Origin: Verrucomicrobiota bacterium
Lineage (GTDB): Bacteria; Verrucomicrobiota; Verrucomicrobiia; Limisphaerales; JADLHS01
DNA length: 10,826 nt
Direction: 5' to 3'
Assembly: GCA_004297495.1 (NCBI GenBank)
Contig: SCTL01000899.1
Coordinates: forward strand, 1-10,826
The translations under genes were made by a program, and so were the position numbers. Positions 1-7,315 of this stretch are shown here, one piece after another. The notes beneath the pieces were generated by a model that was given only the letters and a program-made list of their open reading frames with translations, was not told where the DNA came from and did not search any database. How positions within the stretch are numbered: position 1 is the first letter of the stretch; each line of letters begins with the position of its first letter.

Positions 1-21
1 GCCGAATCTTCGCGCGCCGGC

Positions 22-822
22 TCAAATCTTCTTTAACAATTCCTTCCAGCGCTGCCACGCTTCGCCGCGCGCTTTCTTGTTCGCCTCGCCCGCGTCCGGC
101 GCTTCGCCCGCGCGCATGAAGCCGTGGCCCGCGCCTTCGTATGTGACCGGCTCGTAAGTTTTCTTGGCGGCTTTCATCAACTCAGCGGACTTGGCCACCG
201 TGGAGGTGACGCGATTATCGTTGCCCGCGTAAAAACCAAACACGGAACATTCAATCCGCGCGATCTCGTCCGCCTTCTCCGGGCCGGTGCCGTAAAACGG
301 AAACGCCGCCTTCAATTTCTTGTTATTCGTCGCGTAACGAAACGTCTGCGTGCCGCCCCAGCAAAATCCCGCGACCACCACCTTGCCGTTGCACGAAGGA
401 AGCTTGCTGACGTACTCAAACACCGCGTCGAGATCGGCGGTGACTTGATCCGGCTTGAGCGAGGAAATGGCTTTGCGCACCGCGTCGCCGCCGCCGAGTT
501 CCGCCGTGCCGCCGCCATTCGTCGCGGAACCGGATAGCAAATCCGGCGCGATGGCGATGTAGCCCGCCTCGGCCAGTTGATCCGTCACACTGCGCACCCA
601 GTCCGTGAGTCCGAAAATCTCGTGAATGACAATCACCGCCGTGGCCTTATCCTTCACCTCGGGATACGCAATGGAACAATTCACTTCGCGCTCGCCGTGT
701 TTCACCTTCACCCACTCGAGGTGGCGCGGAGAATTTTCGAGCCGCGCCTTGGCCCACTCTTGCGCCGCGGCGGGAATAGTCGCAACCAGTGCGGTCGCGA
801 GAAACGGGATCAGCTTGTTCAT
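22..822 (-). CDS. Exported dienelactone hydrolase family protein
   Basis: This is a 266-residue alpha/beta hydrolase of the dienelactone hydrolase (DLH) family, which hydrolyses ester or lactone bonds using a Cys-Asp-His triad. A signal peptide is visible at residues 1-20 (MNKLIPFLATALVATIPAAA), so it is probably periplasmic, unlike the cytoplasmic DLH of chloroaromatic degradation. Seen directly: the HEIFG motif (66-70), the nucleophile elbow GFCWGG with Cys154, Asp202 in GNDNRVT, and His233 in GHGFM, all in family order and spacing. Its length is typical of exported DLH proteins. The start is supported by an AAAGGA Shine-Dalgarno with about 7 nt spacing. It lies 26 bp downstream of the gene at 849-1493 and is probably the last gene of the operon. 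The true substrate cannot be deduced; many members have no known substrate. Confidence 0.93.
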   Translation of the reverse strand: MNKLIPFLATALVATIPAAAQEWAKARLENSPRHLEWVKVKHGEREVNCSIAYPEVKDKATAVIVIHEIFGLTDWVRSVTDQLAEAGYIAIAPDLLSGSATNGGGTAELGGGDAVRKAISSLKPDQVTADLDAVFEYVSKLPSCNGKVVVAGFCWGGTQTFRYATNNKKLKAAFPFYGTGPEKADEIARIECSVFGFYAGNDNRVTSTVAKSAELMKAAKKTYEPVTYEGAGHGFMRAGEAPDAGEANKKARGEAWQRWKELLKKI

Positions 823-848
823 GTGATTTCCTTTCGGTTTGATTTGAA

Positions 849-1493
849 TTATTTCGCAGTCGCGCGCTCAACGAGCAGGTCATCAAAATAAATCGGCGTG
901 CCTGAAAAAGGGCTGCCCAAAACCGACGCTTTGCCTGCCATCGGTGCTTCCGTTTCCTCAAAGACCACCAGCCACTCTTTTGGTTCGCTCGCGCCTTGCG
1001 CCCAGGCTTTGCCCTGAACACGCCACGCGCCGTCTTTGAGTTTGCGGATTTGCAAGCGAAGCTGCGTCCACGTTCCGGCCTTCCACTCAAAATCCTTGCT
1101 CGCTTTGACGTCCTGATCTTTCAACAACTCGATGGCTTTCTTGCCGGGCGAGACTTGCAATTTCCATCCGCTCACGCCGCCGAGTCCGACGCCAAACGTC
1201 GGCGCACGTCTCCCCTTCATCGTTCCGAAAATCTTCGCGCTCGCCGCCACGTCTTCTTTTTCCGCCGGACCGAACTGCACGCCGAAGCTGTCCAGCGGCG
1301 CGCCGGGCAGTTCGAGAAATTTGTTCGTCCCCTCGCTCCTCACCGCGAACTCGCCGCCAAGCACGAGCAATTCTTCCGGCAACTTGCCGACCTCGGCCTT
1401 TTCAAAATTATTTTCGTACAGCGGTTTCAACGGGTCAGCCAGCCCAGTCAGCCAGACCAAACTCAGAAGCACGCAAAGCAAAATAGTTTTCAT
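849..1493 (-). CDS. Exported protein, probable laminin-G/concanavalin-like fold
   Basis: This 214-residue protein begins with a clear signal peptide (MKTILLCVLLSLVWLTGLA, residues 1-19), so it should be secreted or periplasmic. The remainder has the look of a beta-sandwich: NNFEKAEVGKLPEE near the start, alternating hydrophobic strands, WTQLRLQIRK in the middle, and a C-terminal YFDDLLVERA. That pattern is common in laminin-G/concanavalin-like domains of verrucomicrobial and planctomycetal exported proteins; the fold is my inference and no catalytic residues are visible. No cysteine is seen after the signal peptide. The ATG sits at the edge of a decamer repeat and has no obvious Shine-Dalgarno. 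The gene starts 33 bp after the permease stop codon and ends 26 bp before the hydrolase gene, which fits cotranscription with both. Confidence 0.72.
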   Translation of the reverse strand: MKTILLCVLLSLVWLTGLADPLKPLYENNFEKAEVGKLPEELLVLGGEFAVRSEGTNKFLELPGAPLDSFGVQFGPAEKEDVAASAKIFGTMKGRRAPTFGVGLGGVSGWKLQVSPGKKAIELLKDQDVKASKDFEWKAGTWTQLRLQIRKLKDGAWRVQGKAWAQGASEPKEWLVVFEETEAPMAGKASVLGSPFSGTPIYFDDLLVERATAK

Positions 1494-1521
1494 CCGTGTT
1501 AATCCGTGTCCATCCGTGGTT
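1492..1521. repeat. Three tandem decamers (ATCCGTGKYH-like)
   Basis: Three near-identical decamers follow each other: ATCCGTGTTA, ATCCGTGTCC and ATCCGTGGTT. On the minus strand they read as ACGGAT units and form the leader of the gene at 849-1493, with the last unit providing the AT of its ATG. They occupy nearly all of the gap between the permease stop codon and that start codon. I recall similar CACGGAT repeats scattered in verrucomicrobial genomes, but cannot verify this here. Confidence 0.7.
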
Positions 1522-1526
1522 GCAAA

Positions 1527-4500
1527 TCACTCGTTCCGTAACGCCTTCAACAAATCCCCGCGCACTGCCACGCGCGTCGCTGCCCAGGTCCACAACGCGC
1601 CGTTGAGCAACACCGCGCCCAACGTCACCGTGAGTGAACCATAAGGCAACTGCGTCGCGGGTGAGAGCGCCGCCGGCAGCACCGCCACCGCCGCCGCGAT
1701 CACGCCGACTCCCAACCCCAGCGCTAGCAGCGCGCCGTTCTCGATCAAAAGCAGCCGTTGCACGTGCGGTTTGCGAAAACCCACCGCCATCAGCACCGCC
1801 AGTTCGCCGCGCCGCTCCAGAACATTTCGCAACACCACGATGCCTAGGCCCACACTCCCAAGCAGCAAACCGAGTCCGCCCAAAACCTGAAATGTTCCGA
1901 GATAAGTATTCTGCACCGCGTTGAACTGCGCGAGCCGTTGCGCGGCAGGCGTCAGTTCCAGCCCAACGTCCTGCATCGCGCGCGAAAGCGTGGCGGAAAC
2001 TTGCGTCACGCTGTTCGACGGCGCGTCCACCAGGAACATTCGATACCCGCTCTCGCCCGGAAAGCGTTTCACGAATTCCGTTTCATCAATGATGAGTTGC
2101 CCCTGCAAAATGGAATTCGCCACCGCGCCGACGATGCGCACCTTGAACGGCTGCCCGCGCTCGTCCACGTAATCAATCGTGTCGCCGACTTTCTTGTGCA
2201 TGGCCCACTGGATGGAATTCGCGTCGCCGACGGCGGGGATTTCTTCACGTTCGACCGGCGCGCGATCCGGCACGCTCGTCTTGCTTAAGAGCGACCAAGC
2301 GTCCGTTTTGACGAACGTATTTGACATGAGTTTCGCAAACCCAAACCGACCTCCTAACCTCTCCGGTTTCACTCCAAGCAGCCGGGGCTTTTGTGCCGCG
2401 TTCAGGTTCAAACAACTCGCCTCGTCGCCTTCGTGAACGCGGAACGGCACGAAGTTCACGCCGCTCAAATCCGTTTCGTTCAACGCAAAAAACTCCCGAC
2501 CCGACTGCGAATTCAAATCCTGCACCACCGGCATCGTCGTGTCGCCGATGAGCGCAAAGCCGCCCGTGCCGGAAGTTTTCTTCGTCGCATCGCGATTCGC
2601 GTCTAACCGAAACACGCCGATGCTAACGATCAAAAAACTTCCGCACGCCAGCATGGCCACGGTGGCCAGACTCCGCTTGCGCCGGCGCGCGCACCCGCGC
2701 ACCGCGAGTGTCCTCAAACTGAAAAAGCAATTGCTCAGGCTCGCATCACCTGACGGCTGGCGACGTTTCTCCCTCGCCCCCTCCGAGGGGGAGAGGGCCG
2801 GGGTGAGGGGGCCGCGCGCCAGGTTCGCCAGCCACGCGCTCGCGAAACTCAATCCCGCCACCAACACCAACGCGCCCGCGCTGAAAAAAACCTCGGCGCT
2901 CGCCGTCTCACCTTTTGCCATCGCCCACCCCACCAGACCCAATGCCGTCACCAACGCGGCCCAAGCCGCTTTGGAGTGCGGCGACTTGTCGCCGCTTTTC
3001 CCGCTTGGACGACTTGTCGCCCAAGCAGCGCCGCGTCCAGCGGCGCGCCGAATCACCATCATCAACCGTTGCCCTGGAGTCGCGCGCCCCTCCAAGCTCG
3101 ACGGCGACCAGTCGCCTGCCGAAAGCGGCGACAAGTCACCGCACTCCAAATCCGCGCCCGTCAACAACTGCATCGCCGGTCGCCGCGCAAATTTTCGCAG
3201 CGCGAGCCAGAGGGTTATTGCGCTGACCACTACGCTGGCAAACAAGCCGATGATTAGCGTTTGACCTGTGACGTGAAAGTTCAGCGACGTCGCGCCAACG
3301 GCATCGCGCCACACCGTCGTCAAGCCGTGCAGCATGGCTTTCGCAAAATAAATTCCGCCAATTGCGCCAATCACACCGCCGAGAAAAGCCAGCGCCACGC
3401 CTTCGCGCAGCAAAAGTTTTCGCACTTGCTTCGGCGTGAACCCGAGCGCGAGCAGCGTGCCGATCTCGGGCGCGCGTTGTTCGAGGCCGAACTGAAACAA
3501 CAGCGCTATGAGCAACAGCGCCGCCGCGATGAGGAAAAAGCTGAACCCGAGAAATAGTCCGCCAAAATCTTGCGATTCCTCTGCCGCCTTGAGCGCCTGT
3601 TCTCGCACCGGCTCGAAGCGCAGGCCCAGTTCCTCCGGCTTGAGATTGGCGAGGATTTTTTTCTCCAGTGCGGCGCGATAATCCTCGACGTTGGTAGGGA
3701 CGCGTTCCACCGCGTCCCCATTTTCGGGAGAAGTTTGGGACGCGGTGGAACGCGTCCCTACCGCATTTGTCGGTATCGGAAACCGGATCGCCGTCAAATT
3801 CCCAAACCGATTTCCACACATCTTCTGCCCGGCGGCGAGCGTGATGAACGCCTTGGGCGTGCCGCGATATTTCTTCCAATACTCCTCGTCCTTCGGGCGA
3901 ATCTTGTAGGTGAGCGGGAAGCCCGCGTCCCAATCGCGTGTGCTCTCGGCCTTTTCGAGGCCCGGAAAATCCGGCATCAACGTGCGGTCCGCCCACGGCA
4001 TTTCCGGCGGCACGATGCTGCGGACGCGGAACGTGTTGGTGGCCTCGGTCAACTTCGCGCCGGACTCGGGCAGAAAATAACTCAACGCGATCTCGTCGCC
4101 CGGCTTCAGGTGCAAATCCTCCGCGAGCCACTGACTGACGACGATTTCGTCCTCGCGCAAATCCACCGGAGTCCACGGCGACCCGGCAGCGGTGACCATC
4201 GAGTAAGGCGTGGCGTTCGTGCCGGCGCGGAGCAACGTGGCGAGGTAAGTGAGGATGGGTTCCGCGTCGGTGTTGGCGGCGAGTGCTGAACCAGCAACTG
4301 GAGTATCGAGGAAAACACGTGGCGTGCGTAATTCCAAAACCCCCGTCCCCCGTGGTTGAACGAGTGCGTACTCGGCGTCTTCCAAATTCCACGTCTGCGA
4401 AAGAACAAGCGAGGCTTCGGAGGCGGTTTCTGAAGAGGAACAGGGCAAGCCAATCGAATATTGGCCATTCCGAGCTACAGTGTACCAGTGGGTACTGAAG

Positions 4501-5348
4501 AAAGGATTTGTTCCGCCTCCGGATTGCCATTCGAGGTAATCTTTTTGGAATGATTCTGACAGATTCACCGACCGCCAACGAAGAGATGCTTGCGAGAGTA
4601 TCATATTTGCACGCCCTTCAGCTTCCACAGCCGCACCCAATTGCGGCAGACTTACAAAGGCGTTCAAAGCCGGTGAAGTTGAAGACTGGAGCGCAAGGTC
4701 TCCGGCGGGTGCGAAAAGAATTCGATCAACTCTTAGGTGCAAGCTGGTGACGCGGCTGTTGCGCGAAGCGACTGGGTTTTCAGTGCTGAATGACATGCGC
4801 TTCGGAACGCGAATCAATACTTCATCACCGACCTTTACGTTCAACCGCTCCGCTAGTTCGGAATTAAGCCAAGTAGCATTCTCAGGCGGTGAGGTCGGGG
4901 AATGATTTATCCCTCCTGCCGCTGAAGCTTTAGGAATCAAAAAACCAAAAAAACCGGGTTCCGTTCCAAAGACTGAAATTCGATTTAACCGAGTCCCGTC
5001 ATCCGCTCGAGAGATACTACCAGAGAAATGCAGCAGTTCAGACCCACGATCAAATATTCCCCTAGTCCAGTGCAGCACGGGTACATTTGAGGCCAACACG
5101 CGGGCCGCATTAGTCTCTGCCATCCGCTCAAATAATTCGCGGGAGAAGAAACGGTCGCCAGCATCTAGGGCAGCATAAGTTTTACACAAGTGTGACAGCG
5201 CCCGTTCCCGCAAACTCTCCCTGACCGAATCGCCCACCACCAGCGCGCCGATGAGCGCCGCGCTGCCCACCGCCGCGCCGAGCACCACGCCCAGATGCGC
5301 GCGCCAGTGGAAACGCAGGTTGCGCCGGATGAGCGTGCGAAAAGTCAT
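1527..5348 (-). CDS. ABC transporter permease, two FtsX domains, ten membrane segments (YbbP/LolC/MacB superfamily)
   Basis: This 1273-residue inner-membrane permease belongs to the MacB/LolCE/YbbP superfamily, in which ATP hydrolysis is coupled to periplasmic movement. Layout: TM1 (about 19-41), a large periplasmic domain (45-595), a first FtsX domain with TM2-4 (about 598-720), TM5-6, TM7 with a second periplasmic domain, and a second FtsX domain with TM8-10 (from about 1150). Both FtsX domains show the typical ExGTLLALGF or RGELAVLMAVGF stretch after the membrane segment. E. coli YbbP has the same ten-segment layout at roughly 800 residues, so this protein is unusually long. The excess includes three in-frame repeat insertions (residues 530-552, 733-793, 847-860). 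I start it at MTFRTLIRRN because GGAGG precedes it and the 46 codons further upstream are repeat sequence. Its partner ATPase is the gene at 6336-7106. Positions 4290-5220 are much lower in GC than the rest. Confidence 0.92.
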   Translation of the reverse strand: MTFRTLIRRNLRFHWRAHLGVVLGAAVGSAALIGALVVGDSVRESLRERALSHLCKTYAALDAGDRFFSRELFERMAETNAARVLASNVPVLHWTRGIFDRGSELLHFSGSISRADDGTRLNRISVFGTEPGFFGFLIPKASAAGGINHSPTSPPENATWLNSELAERLNVKVGDEVLIRVPKRMSFSTENPVASRNSRVTSLHLRVDRILFAPAGDLALQSSTSPALNAFVSLPQLGAAVEAEGRANMILSQASLRWRSVNLSESFQKDYLEWQSGGGTNPFFSTHWYTVARNGQYSIGLPCSSSETASEASLVLSQTWNLEDAEYALVQPRGTGVLELRTPRVFLDTPVAGSALAANTDAEPILTYLATLLRAGTNATPYSMVTAAGSPWTPVDLREDEIVVSQWLAEDLHLKPGDEIALSYFLPESGAKLTEATNTFRVRSIVPPEMPWADRTLMPDFPGLEKAESTRDWDAGFPLTYKIRPKDEEYWKKYRGTPKAFITLAAGQKMCGNRFGNLTAIRFPIPTNAVGTRSTASQTSPENGDAVERVPTNVEDYRAALEKKILANLKPEELGLRFEPVREQALKAAEESQDFGGLFLGFSFFLIAAALLLIALLFQFGLEQRAPEIGTLLALGFTPKQVRKLLLREGVALAFLGGVIGAIGGIYFAKAMLHGLTTVWRDAVGATSLNFHVTGQTLIIGLFASVVVSAITLWLALRKFARRPAMQLLTGADLECGDLSPLSAGDWSPSSLEGRATPGQRLMMVIRRAAGRGAAWATSRPSGKSGDKSPHSKAAWAALVTALGLVGWAMAKGETASAEVFFSAGALVLVAGLSFASAWLANLARGPLTPALSPSEGAREKRRQPSGDASLSNCFFSLRTLAVRGCARRRKRSLATVAMLACGSFLIVSIGVFRLDANRDATKKTSGTGGFALIGDTTMPVVQDLNSQSGREFFALNETDLSGVNFVPFRVHEGDEASCLNLNAAQKPRLLGVKPERLGGRFGFAKLMSNTFVKTDAWSLLSKTSVPDRAPVEREEIPAVGDANSIQWAMHKKVGDTIDYVDERGQPFKVRIVGAVANSILQGQLIIDETEFVKRFPGESGYRMFLVDAPSNSVTQVSATLSRAMQDVGLELTPAAQRLAQFNAVQNTYLGTFQVLGGLGLLLGSVGLGIVVLRNVLERRGELAVLMAVGFRKPHVQRLLLIENGALLALGLGVGVIAAAVAVLPAALSPATQLPYGSLTVTLGAVLLNGALWTWAATRVAVRGDLLKALRNE
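2768..2810. repeat. G/C-rich palindromic repeat inside the permease gene (LTPALSP type)
   Basis: CCCTCGCCCCC (2771-2781) pairs with GGGGGAGAGGG (2787-2797) with one mismatch, followed by GCCGGGGTGAGGGG. Read on the minus strand in the permease frame it encodes PLTPALSPSEGAREKRR, a peptide I recognise as a frequent translated repeat in many bacterial genomes. It falls at about residues 847-860, in the predicted cytoplasmic linker between TM6 and TM7. Confidence 0.7.
2970..3150 (+). repeat. 181-bp multi-hairpin REP-like element, copy A, in frame within the permease gene
   Basis: The ends are inverted repeats: TTTGGAGTGCGG at the left and CCGCACTCCAAA at the right, extending to about 29 bp with one mismatch. 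Inside are five hairpins in a row: 2978-2995, 3003-3026, a central GCGCCGC/GCGGCGC stem near 3028-3046, 3103-3116 and 3126-3143. The first two have GACTTGTC-type tips and the last two the inverted GACAAGTC form (CA in one). No target-site duplication is evident. It is read through by the permease gene as residues 733-793 (beginning near LECGDLSPLSAGDWSPSS), in the predicted cytoplasmic loop after TM4. It has the same orientation as the copy at 5369-5549. Confidence 0.9.
3693..3762. repeat. Perfect 26-bp inverted repeat with 18-nt loop, in frame within the permease gene
   Basis: The arm 3693-3718 (GGTAGGGACGCGTTCCACCG followed by CGTCCC) is an exact reverse complement of 3737-3762, separated by 18 nt. 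It is read in frame by the permease as residues 530-552, including VGTRSTASQTSP and DAVERVPT, in the C-terminal part of the first periplasmic domain. The sequence is unrelated to the 181-bp elements and to the repeat in the ATPase gene. Confidence 0.92.
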
Positions 5349-5359
5349 GCGCCAACACG

Positions 5360-5364
5360 CCTCC
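5360..5364 (-). promoter_or_regulatory. Shine-Dalgarno of the permease gene
   Basis: GGAGG on the minus strand lies 11 nt upstream of the ATG at 5348. It decides the start against the longer reading frame that runs back through the 181-bp repeat. The repeat ends only about 4 bp upstream of this site. Confidence 0.7.
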
Positions 5365-5368
5365 GCGC

Positions 5369-5549
5369 TTTGGAGTGCGGCCACTTGTCGCCGCTTTGTC
5401 CGCTTTGCCGACTTGTCGGCCAAGCAGCGCCGCGCAGAGCGGCGCGCGGAATCACCAGAACCACGCGCTTCGCAAAAGGCGTCCACGCCACCGCGCTCGA
5501 CGGCGACAAGTCGCCTGCCGAAAGCGGTGACAAGTCACCGCACTCCAAA
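5369..5549 (+). repeat. 181-bp multi-hairpin REP-like element, copy B
   Basis: It has the same length, terminal inverted repeats (TTTGGAGTGCGG to CCGCACTCCAAA) and hairpin order as copy A, and the same orientation. Its second hairpin (5402-5425) differs from copy A at stem positions, but pairing is restored at the position that is mismatched in A. It lies between the transposase stop codon (33 nt away) and the permease Shine-Dalgarno. No target-site duplication was seen. Confidence 0.9.
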
Positions 5550-5582
5550 GCGGGGGCGGCGGTCGCGGACGTTTTATGGTTT

Positions 5583-6110
5583 TCAAAAGTCATCTTCGAC
5601 GTTCACTTGGTCGGTTTTGAAACTGTAGATGGTTTGCACCATTGCAGGCGAAGCCACGCGTTCAAACCACGCGGCTGAACACCACGGATACTGGTTGGCG
5701 ACCAGAACGAGCTTGTGATGCACCGCGTTCTGATGAACGTAATTGCATCGCGCCAGGTAGGATTTCTCGAAGGTGAGCTTCGTGTCGCGGAAGTTGAACC
5801 AGACTTTGCGGCCTTCTTTTCCGTCCAGCCGGTTCAGTTCGCGGGCGGTGTCGGCGTGCAGGTGTTTTAGGAACTTGCCGAGGTTCGCCGAATCAGGAAA
5901 GCCGCGCGCGACGACGTGATAGTGGTTTGAAAAAACTGCCCACGCTTCGAGTTGCCAATGATATTGGCTGGCGAGTCCCATGAGTCGCCGCTCAAGCAAA
6001 TCGAGTCGCGCTTTGTCGTGGAACAACCGCTCTTTGTGCAACGTGCCGGCGGTGACGAAGTAAACGGCGTTGTCCCCGAGCTTGTGAACTGGCGCGTGCG
6101 GCCACGGCAC
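5583..6110 (-). CDS. REP-associated tyrosine transposase (RAYT, Y1/HUH family)
   Basis: This 175-residue protein of the Y1 transposase (IS200-like) family is expected to nick and join single-stranded REP hairpins through a phosphotyrosine link. Seen directly: VYFVT near the N-terminus (16-20), the HUH metal-binding motif as SNHYHVVA with His63 and His65, and the RAYT hallmark NYVHQNAVHHKLV with the likely catalytic Tyr124, followed by YPWCSAAWF. Family members usually have YIHxNPVR here, so Pro is replaced by Ala. Length is normal and nothing appears broken, so it could be active. I place the start at GTG 6110, which directly abuts repeat copy C. An upstream ATG at 6332 would add 74 residues encoded by the repeat and lies 3 nt after the ATPase stop codon; translational coupling from there cannot be excluded. 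Confidence 0.9.
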   Translation of the reverse strand: MPWPHAPVHKLGDNAVYFVTAGTLHKERLFHDKARLDLLERRLMGLASQYHWQLEAWAVFSNHYHVVARGFPDSANLGKFLKHLHADTARELNRLDGKEGRKVWFNFRDTKLTFEKSYLARCNYVHQNAVHHKLVLVANQYPWCSAAWFERVASPAMVQTIYSFKTDQVNVEDDF

Positions 6111-6291
6111 TTTGGAGTGCGGTGACTTGACACCGCTTTCGGCAGGCGACTTGTCGCCGTCGAATGGTCGGGAGCTTGCAGCCTGGGGACGACTCTCGTC
6201 ATCTGCTGTTCTGCGCGCCGCTGGACGCGGCGCTGCTTGGTGGACAAGTCCACCAAGCGGGGAAAGCGGCGACGAGTCGCCGCACTCCAAA
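6111..6291 (-). repeat. 181-bp multi-hairpin REP-like element, copy C (inverted)
   Basis: This is the reverse complement arrangement of copies A and B, with the same 181-bp length and the same terminal TTTGGAGTGCGG/CCGCACTCCAAA ends. The counterpart of hairpin two (6235-6258) is a perfect 11-bp stem with a 2-nt tip. Its stem bases differ from A and B at two positions while still pairing. Its left edge touches the GTG of the transposase gene. The middle of the element has diverged more than the hairpins. Confidence 0.9.
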
Positions 6292-6335
6292 GCCGGCGGC
6301 GTCCGAGCAGCGTTGTTTTTGCCATCATCCATCTT

Positions 6336-7106
<771 letters not shown>

Positions 7107-7122
7107 GGGCTATTGATGCCCG

Positions 7123-7259
7123 GTTTGCCGACGGTTGCCAACTGGCAAACGCGGCGCGATGGGCGCGCGACCGTCCCGGTCGCAGCGTGCCTGCGGGAGA
7201 GGACGTTGGAGCTATTCCGCGCCGCTCACGATTTCACGCGCTGCGGGCGAGACGCCCGC
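7123..7259. repeat. Small hairpins in the divergent ATPase/DUF4230 intergenic region
   Basis: The 209-bp gap between the two divergent genes holds three short inverted repeats: GTTTGCC/GGCAAAC (7123-7129 with 7144-7150), GCGACC-GTCCC-GGTCGC (7167-7183) and GCGGGCG-AGA-CGCCCGC (7243-7259). The last two resemble further dispersed repeats rather than operators. Promoters for both flanking transcription units should lie here, but I cannot assign -35 and -10 boxes. Confidence 0.45.
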
Positions 7260-7315
7260 GCGCCTTGGCCGCGTTGCGCCATTGCGTCCGGCGTGGCAGC
7301 GGCTAAAGTGCGCCC

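Larger units (their letters stand above)
5369..6291. mobile_element. Composite REP element: RAYT transposase gene between two inverted 181-bp repeats
   Basis: A tyrosine transposase gene is bounded by copy B (plus orientation) and copy C (minus orientation), giving a 923-bp inverted-repeat-flanked unit. This is the arrangement known for REP-associated tyrosine transposases, whose genes are flanked by the palindromes they recognise. The unit sits between an ABC ATPase gene and its permease gene, which are normally adjacent, so it most likely inserted into a pre-existing operon. No direct duplication of flanking sequence is seen, consistent with single-stranded HUH chemistry rather than a DDE transposase. 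Confidence 0.8.

Noticed and set aside
1..21. Possible gene end or terminator before the hydrolase stop codon
   Set aside because: Only 21 bases are available and no hairpin with a T-tract is visible.
2970..3150. MITE moved by a DDE transposase
   Set aside because: None of the three 181-bp copies shows a target-site duplication, and the adjacent transposase is of the HUH/Y1 type.
2539..3264. 241-residue plus-strand frame over the permease
   Set aside because: It is antisense to membrane segments and composed largely of translated repeats; no start signal or motif.
3136..4578. 480-residue open frame on the minus strand overlapping the permease
   Set aside because: It is an out-of-frame shadow of the permease gene, rich in Arg and His, with no domain.
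5349..5486. 46-codon upstream extension of the permease reading frame
   Set aside because: It is encoded mostly by repeat copy B, while a GGAGG site and a normal FtsX-type N-terminus (MTFRTLIRRN) support ATG 5348.
6111..6332. 74-codon upstream extension of the transposase
   Set aside because: It is repeat copy C in translation and has no counterpart in RAYT proteins; kept only as a possible coupled start.
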